A DNA stretch of 64,000 nt from Bretschneidera sinensis (Eukaryota > Streptophyta > Magnoliopsida > Brassicales > Akaniaceae). The notes below the pieces were generated by a model that worked only from the letters and a program-made list of their open reading frames with translations, searched no databases and was not told where the DNA came from. A program made the position numbers and the translations under genes. The stretch spans positions 17,264,501 to 17,328,500 of the forward strand of contig CM043705.1 in NCBI GenBank assembly GCA_023935145.1, in the 5' to 3' direction. Positions 61,096-64,000 of this stretch are shown piece by piece (the first letter of the stretch is position 1; every line of letters begins with the position of its first letter).

Positions 61096-61784
61096 TATGC
61101 TCTTTATTTTTAGTTATATTTGTTGGAAGTAACAATTCCAAAAAGATTATGAAACCTTTTATTGCATGAAACATAATCATTGATCTGAGGTTATGAGATT
61201 CGTCAGTCCATCAATTCTATCTTTAAAATCAAGTTTAAATTCAATCAAATCCATAGCAATCAAGTTTAGATTGATATAGCTTATTCAATTTGATTCTATT
61301 TAAATTCAATGAATTTCATTGTTTAACTCTTCATATTAAATAAGCATATTCTTATACTCCTTCCTTCCCATTTTATTTGTCACTCTTTTTTAAAATTGAT
61401 ATTCCAAATTGTTTGTCAACTTTCTAAAAGTAAAATATAAATTACAACTAATTTCAAAGAATACATTTAACCTTTTAAATGGTTAGTTGATGAGACCCAC
61501 TACTTTTATTTTCCACCACATGAATAAGGGATATTGTGGGGAAGTAAAATATTTTCTTAAAGTTTGTGTATTTTTCAATGGTTAGAATCAAAATGAGAGA
61601 AAAGGGAATATCAATTTAAGAAATCATACATACATATTCTAATTTTTAAATTTTCTCCTAGTTTCGTATAAATTTATATTAGAGGAACAACACATGCTAT
61701 ATATAGTTCTATCATAATAACTATTGCTTGTACTTCATACTCTTAGTAGAATTTTTTTAAAGAAAAAAGAAAACAAAAACACCT
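61096..61784. other. Intergenic, no gene recognised
   Basis: AT-rich flank of the Ale-like copia element; no coding signal. Confidence 0.5.
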
Positions 61785-61971
61785 TGAAGCAAGAGTTATA
61801 ATAGTTGAATTTAAGAGAGAAAGTGAGACAATACAAAGAGTAGAGAATTGTATTGAATGGTGTGATTTGCTTACAAAGGAAGTATCCTATTTATAGCCTA
61901 ATCTAAGGGGAATGTTTTACATTCTAACCGATGTGGGACTAATATATAAATTGTATATATATACATTAACA
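61785..61971 (-). repeat. 3' LTR of Ale-like copia (about 187 bp)
   Basis: The minus-strand start TGTTAATG is at 61971, next to the polypurine tract. The other edge is set at TGAAGC (61785) because it gives a CA end, but without the second LTR this is uncertain. It contains a USE-like box and a TATA box. Confidence 0.7.
61888..61939 (-). promoter_or_regulatory. USE plus TATA promoter architecture in the Ale-like LTR
   Basis: The minus strand reads GTCCCACATCG at 61939-61929, then 33 bp, then TATAAATA at 61895-61888. RTCCCACATCG is the plant upstream sequence element of U-snRNA genes and TATAAATA is their TATA form. A gap of about 33 bp is, from memory, that of Pol II-transcribed snRNA genes. 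Confidence 0.6.
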
Positions 61972-61981
61972 GCCCCCCTCA
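61972..61981 (-). promoter_or_regulatory. Polypurine tract of Ale-like copia
   Basis: The minus strand reads TGAGGGGGGC adjacent to the 3' LTR. Confidence 0.85.
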
Positions 61982-61999
61982 AACCTAAGGTGGTAAAAT

Positions 62000-62644
62000 G
62001 GAGACCAACTTGAGTTTGGAAAATAAATCCTGAAGGCGTCCAAGAGGATGTGTTTTAGTGAAGATATAAATAGTTTGATCGGTGGAAGAAACTGATAATA
62101 GTCCAATAGTCCCACGAGTGAGATGATGACACACAAAGTGACAATCAATCTCAATGTGTTTTGTGCGTTCATGGAATACATCATTGTGAGAAATCTAAAT
62201 AGCACTTTGATTATCGCAGCTGATGATAGTGGTAGTAGAATGAGTGACGCCAATGTCCCCAAGTAACCAGCGAAGCCAAAGAAGTTCCTGAGTTGTATCA
62301 GTAAGTGCTCGATACTTAGCTTCTGTGCTGGATCGAGCTACTACTATTTGCTTCTTGCTTCGCCATGAAATAAGAGAATCACCAAGAACGAAGCAATAAC
62401 CAGTGGCGGATCTACAATTAGCGGGATCACCTACCCAATCTACATCTGAGTAGGCCCAAAGCTCAAGTGAAGAGTGAGCTGAGAAATGGAGACCATTAAA
62501 TAGGGTCCCCTTGATGTACCTGAGAACGCGAAGAACTGCGGCATAATGGGGTGTGCGATGATCAAAGAGAAATTGACTGACAATATGGACAACATAAGAG
62601 ATGTCAGGGCGAGTAACTATAAGATAAATAAGACTACCAACCAA
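62000..62644 (-). pseudogene. RT end and RNase H of Ale-like copia
   Basis: 62644-62195: Gly-Ser-Leu-Ile-Tyr-Leu, Arg-Pro-Asp-Ile-Ser-Tyr, Tyr-Ser-Asp-Val-Asp-Trp-Val-Gly-Asp, Ser-Ser-Thr-Glu-Ala-Lys-Tyr (Lys for the usual Glu), Cys-Asp-Asn-Gln-Ser-Ala, then a stop. The remainder to about 62000 continues in frame with Lys-His-Ile-Glu-Ile-Asp-Cys-His-Phe and further breaks. The Glu-to-Lys change hits the conserved Glu-Ala-Glu-Tyr motif. Confidence 0.88.
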
Positions 62645-63400
62645 CTAATGAAACAAGGTGGGGTCTTCCAAAGGTGTACCATCCAGAGGAGTGAGTTTAG
62701 AGTTGCGCTCAAGAGGAGTGGTACATGTCTTAATATCTGTGAGTCCCACTCGAGTAAGAAGGTTAGAAGCATTCTTTGCTTGAGAAAGATAATATCCCTC
62801 GAAGTTAGAAGTGATCTCAAGTCCTAAGAAGTAACTGAGCTTCCCAAGATCTTTCATCTCAACATGTTGGCTGAGATAAGTCTTGAGATCCAAAATTCTA
62901 GATGTGTCATCACCAGTGATGATTATGTCATCAACATAGAGGAGAAAAAGGATGATCTGTTTTTTGAATGAAAAGAGCAGAATCACATGAGCTGGGAATA
63001 AATCCAAAATCTCTAACAATGGTGTTGAACTTAGCAAACCTAGCCCGAAGAGCTTGTTTAAGACCATAGAGAGCCTGATGAAGTTTGCAGACTTGATGCG
63101 GAAGATGATGAGAACAAGGAGGAGGGCACATATTCGGTGAGTTCACCATTAAGAAAAGCATTTTTCACATCCATCTGAAATAATCCCCAATGACGAACGG
63201 CGGCAACTACAATTAAGCTGTGAACTGAAGTTAGGCGGGCAACCAAAGCAAAGATCTCCTCATAGTCGATCCTATACTCTTGGGTAAATCCTTTAGGTAC
63301 CAAACGAGCCTTATATCGATCAATGGACCCATCAAAGTGAGTTTTGATCTTGTAAACCCTCTTGCATCCTAGATAATATTTGCATTTTGTAGGTCCACTA
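62645..63400 (-). pseudogene. Reverse transcriptase of Ale-like copia, frameshifted, YVDD intact
   Basis: 63400-63160: Val-Tyr-Lys-Ile-Lys, Tyr-Lys-Ala-Arg-Leu-Val, Gly-Phe-Thr-Gln-Glu-Tyr, Asp-Val-Lys-Asn-Ala-Phe-Leu-Asn-Gly. A frame change near 63140 leads to Leu-Tyr-Gly-Leu-Lys-Gln-Ala, and another near 62965 leads to Leu-Leu-Tyr-Val-Asp-Asp-Ile-Ile at 62927-62944, Met-Lys-Asp-Leu-Gly and Phe-Leu-Gly-Leu-Glu-Ile. A stop separates it from the next block at about 62645. Confidence 0.88.
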
Positions 63401-63404
63401 GATC

Positions 63405-64000
63405 CTAGGTGTGAGTGTTTTCGAGTGCCTGTAGTTTATCATTCATTGTTTTTTGCCAAAGAGGATCAGAACTAGCTTCATGATAAGACTGTGGTTCATA
63501 GTAAGAAAGAATAGTAGAAAATACAACAAAGTCACTAACCTTAACAGGAGGAGTTTTTACCCTATTACTTCGCCGAGGAGGGAGATTAAAAGCTGTTGGA
63601 GCAGATCCATCGGAAGAGACAAGTTGCTTAGAAGAGGGTAAGGTAGATAACTCAATTGAGGTGTCTGTAGACATGTTAGGTGCTAATGAGATATCTGATT
63701 AAGAGATAGGATGTGTTTGAGCAGATCCATCGGAAGAGACAAGTTGCTCAGAAGACGGTAAGGTGGATAACTCAATGGAGGTGTCTGTAGACATGTCAGG
63801 TGGTAATGAAATATCTGGTAAAAAGCTAAGATATGTTGGTGGAGATGTTGACTCAGAAGAAGAGTTTATGTCAAGAGTGTCGGGAAAAAAATCCTTGGAG
63901 AGGTCAGTGAATAGGAGAAAGATGTTGTCGCGCAACAGGTGAAACTTGGACATGGAGGCGAACATCTTGTGTTCCCAAAAAACAACATGACAAGACACTC
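63405..64000 (-). pseudogene. Integrase-RT connector of Ale-like copia with 120-bp internal duplication
   Basis: Ser/Pro/Thr-rich connector, including Pro-Pro-Arg-Arg-Ser-Asn-Arg at about 63570 before RT. The 120-bp unit at 63599-63718 is repeated at 63719-63838, so a Met-Ser-Thr-Asp-Thr-Ser-Ile-Glu-Leu-Ser-Thr segment appears twice; a stop near 63700 separates the copies. The start lies near the integrase end outside the window. Confidence 0.75.

Larger units (their letters stand above)
61785..64000 (-). mobile_element. Ale-like Ty1/copia retrotransposon, 3' portion, runs off window
   Basis: Minus-strand order from 64000: connector, RT with intact Tyr-Val-Asp-Asp, RNase H, polypurine tract, short 3' LTR. 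The short LTR (about 190 bp), the GGGGGG polypurine tract and pol motifs fit the Ale/Retrofit group. Frameshifts and stops occur in the connector, RT and RNase H end. The 5' half and the target duplication lie outside the window. Confidence 0.85.

Overview
The window is nuclear DNA from a plant, most likely a eudicot. It is AT-rich, its one clear protein-coding gene has the multi-exon GT..AG structure of a plant family-1 glycosidase, and most of the rest is plant LTR retrotransposons (Ty1/copia Sirevirus, Tork-like and Ale-like; Ty3/gypsy Athila-like), a decayed LINE and a decayed CACTA (En/Spm) transposon. I cannot name the species from sequence alone.

Layout. 1-9345: a minus-strand copia remnant split by a nearly complete plus-strand Sirevirus (426-8811, target duplication AAACC). 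9346-13987: a copia RNase H tail with LTR start, AT-rich sequence, and a broken F-box-associated fragment. 13988-19099: a complete but dead minus-strand Tork-like copia (duplication ATAGA). 19105-23562: a 40-bp-arm hairpin, unassigned sequence and a degraded LINE ORF1. 23563-56840: a head-to-tail tandem duplication of one ancestral block of about 9-10 kb (LINE scrap, foldback elements, CACTA remnant with a 172-bp tandem array, 3' part of a beta-glucosidase gene). Copy 1 (23563-46699) carries a later 14.1-kb insertion of nested Athila-like elements (27446-41582, duplication CAACA), which itself contains a gag-only gypsy element (28006-34424, duplication GTACC). Copy 2 is 46700-56840. 54163-58247: an apparently intact 13-exon beta-glucosidase gene on the minus strand; its truncated pseudogene partner is at 44019-46486. 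58516-61784: intergenic sequence with a diverged direct repeat. 61785-64000: the 3' part of a minus-strand Ale-like copia that runs off the window.

How it fits together. The only gene likely to give a working product is the beta-glucosidase (548 codons plus stop, all intron phases consistent). The tandem duplication joined intron 5 of that gene to the LINE scrap through a 4-bp ACAA microhomology, leaving a promoterless copy that has decayed. Copy 2 preserves the empty target site of the large retrotransposon insertion, which fixes the order of events: duplication, then Athila-like insertion, then gag-only gypsy insertion.

I see no convincing new multi-gene system. The most unusual signals are regulatory: plant snRNA-type USE plus TATA architecture in LTRs of two unrelated retrotransposons; arrays of a 10-bp palindrome (CAGTCGACTG) in the Sirevirus LTRs and 3' leader; an analogous CGATCG-centred motif in the gypsy LTRs; and long foldback structures. 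Coordinates and motif matches were read by eye; percentages and ages are rough.
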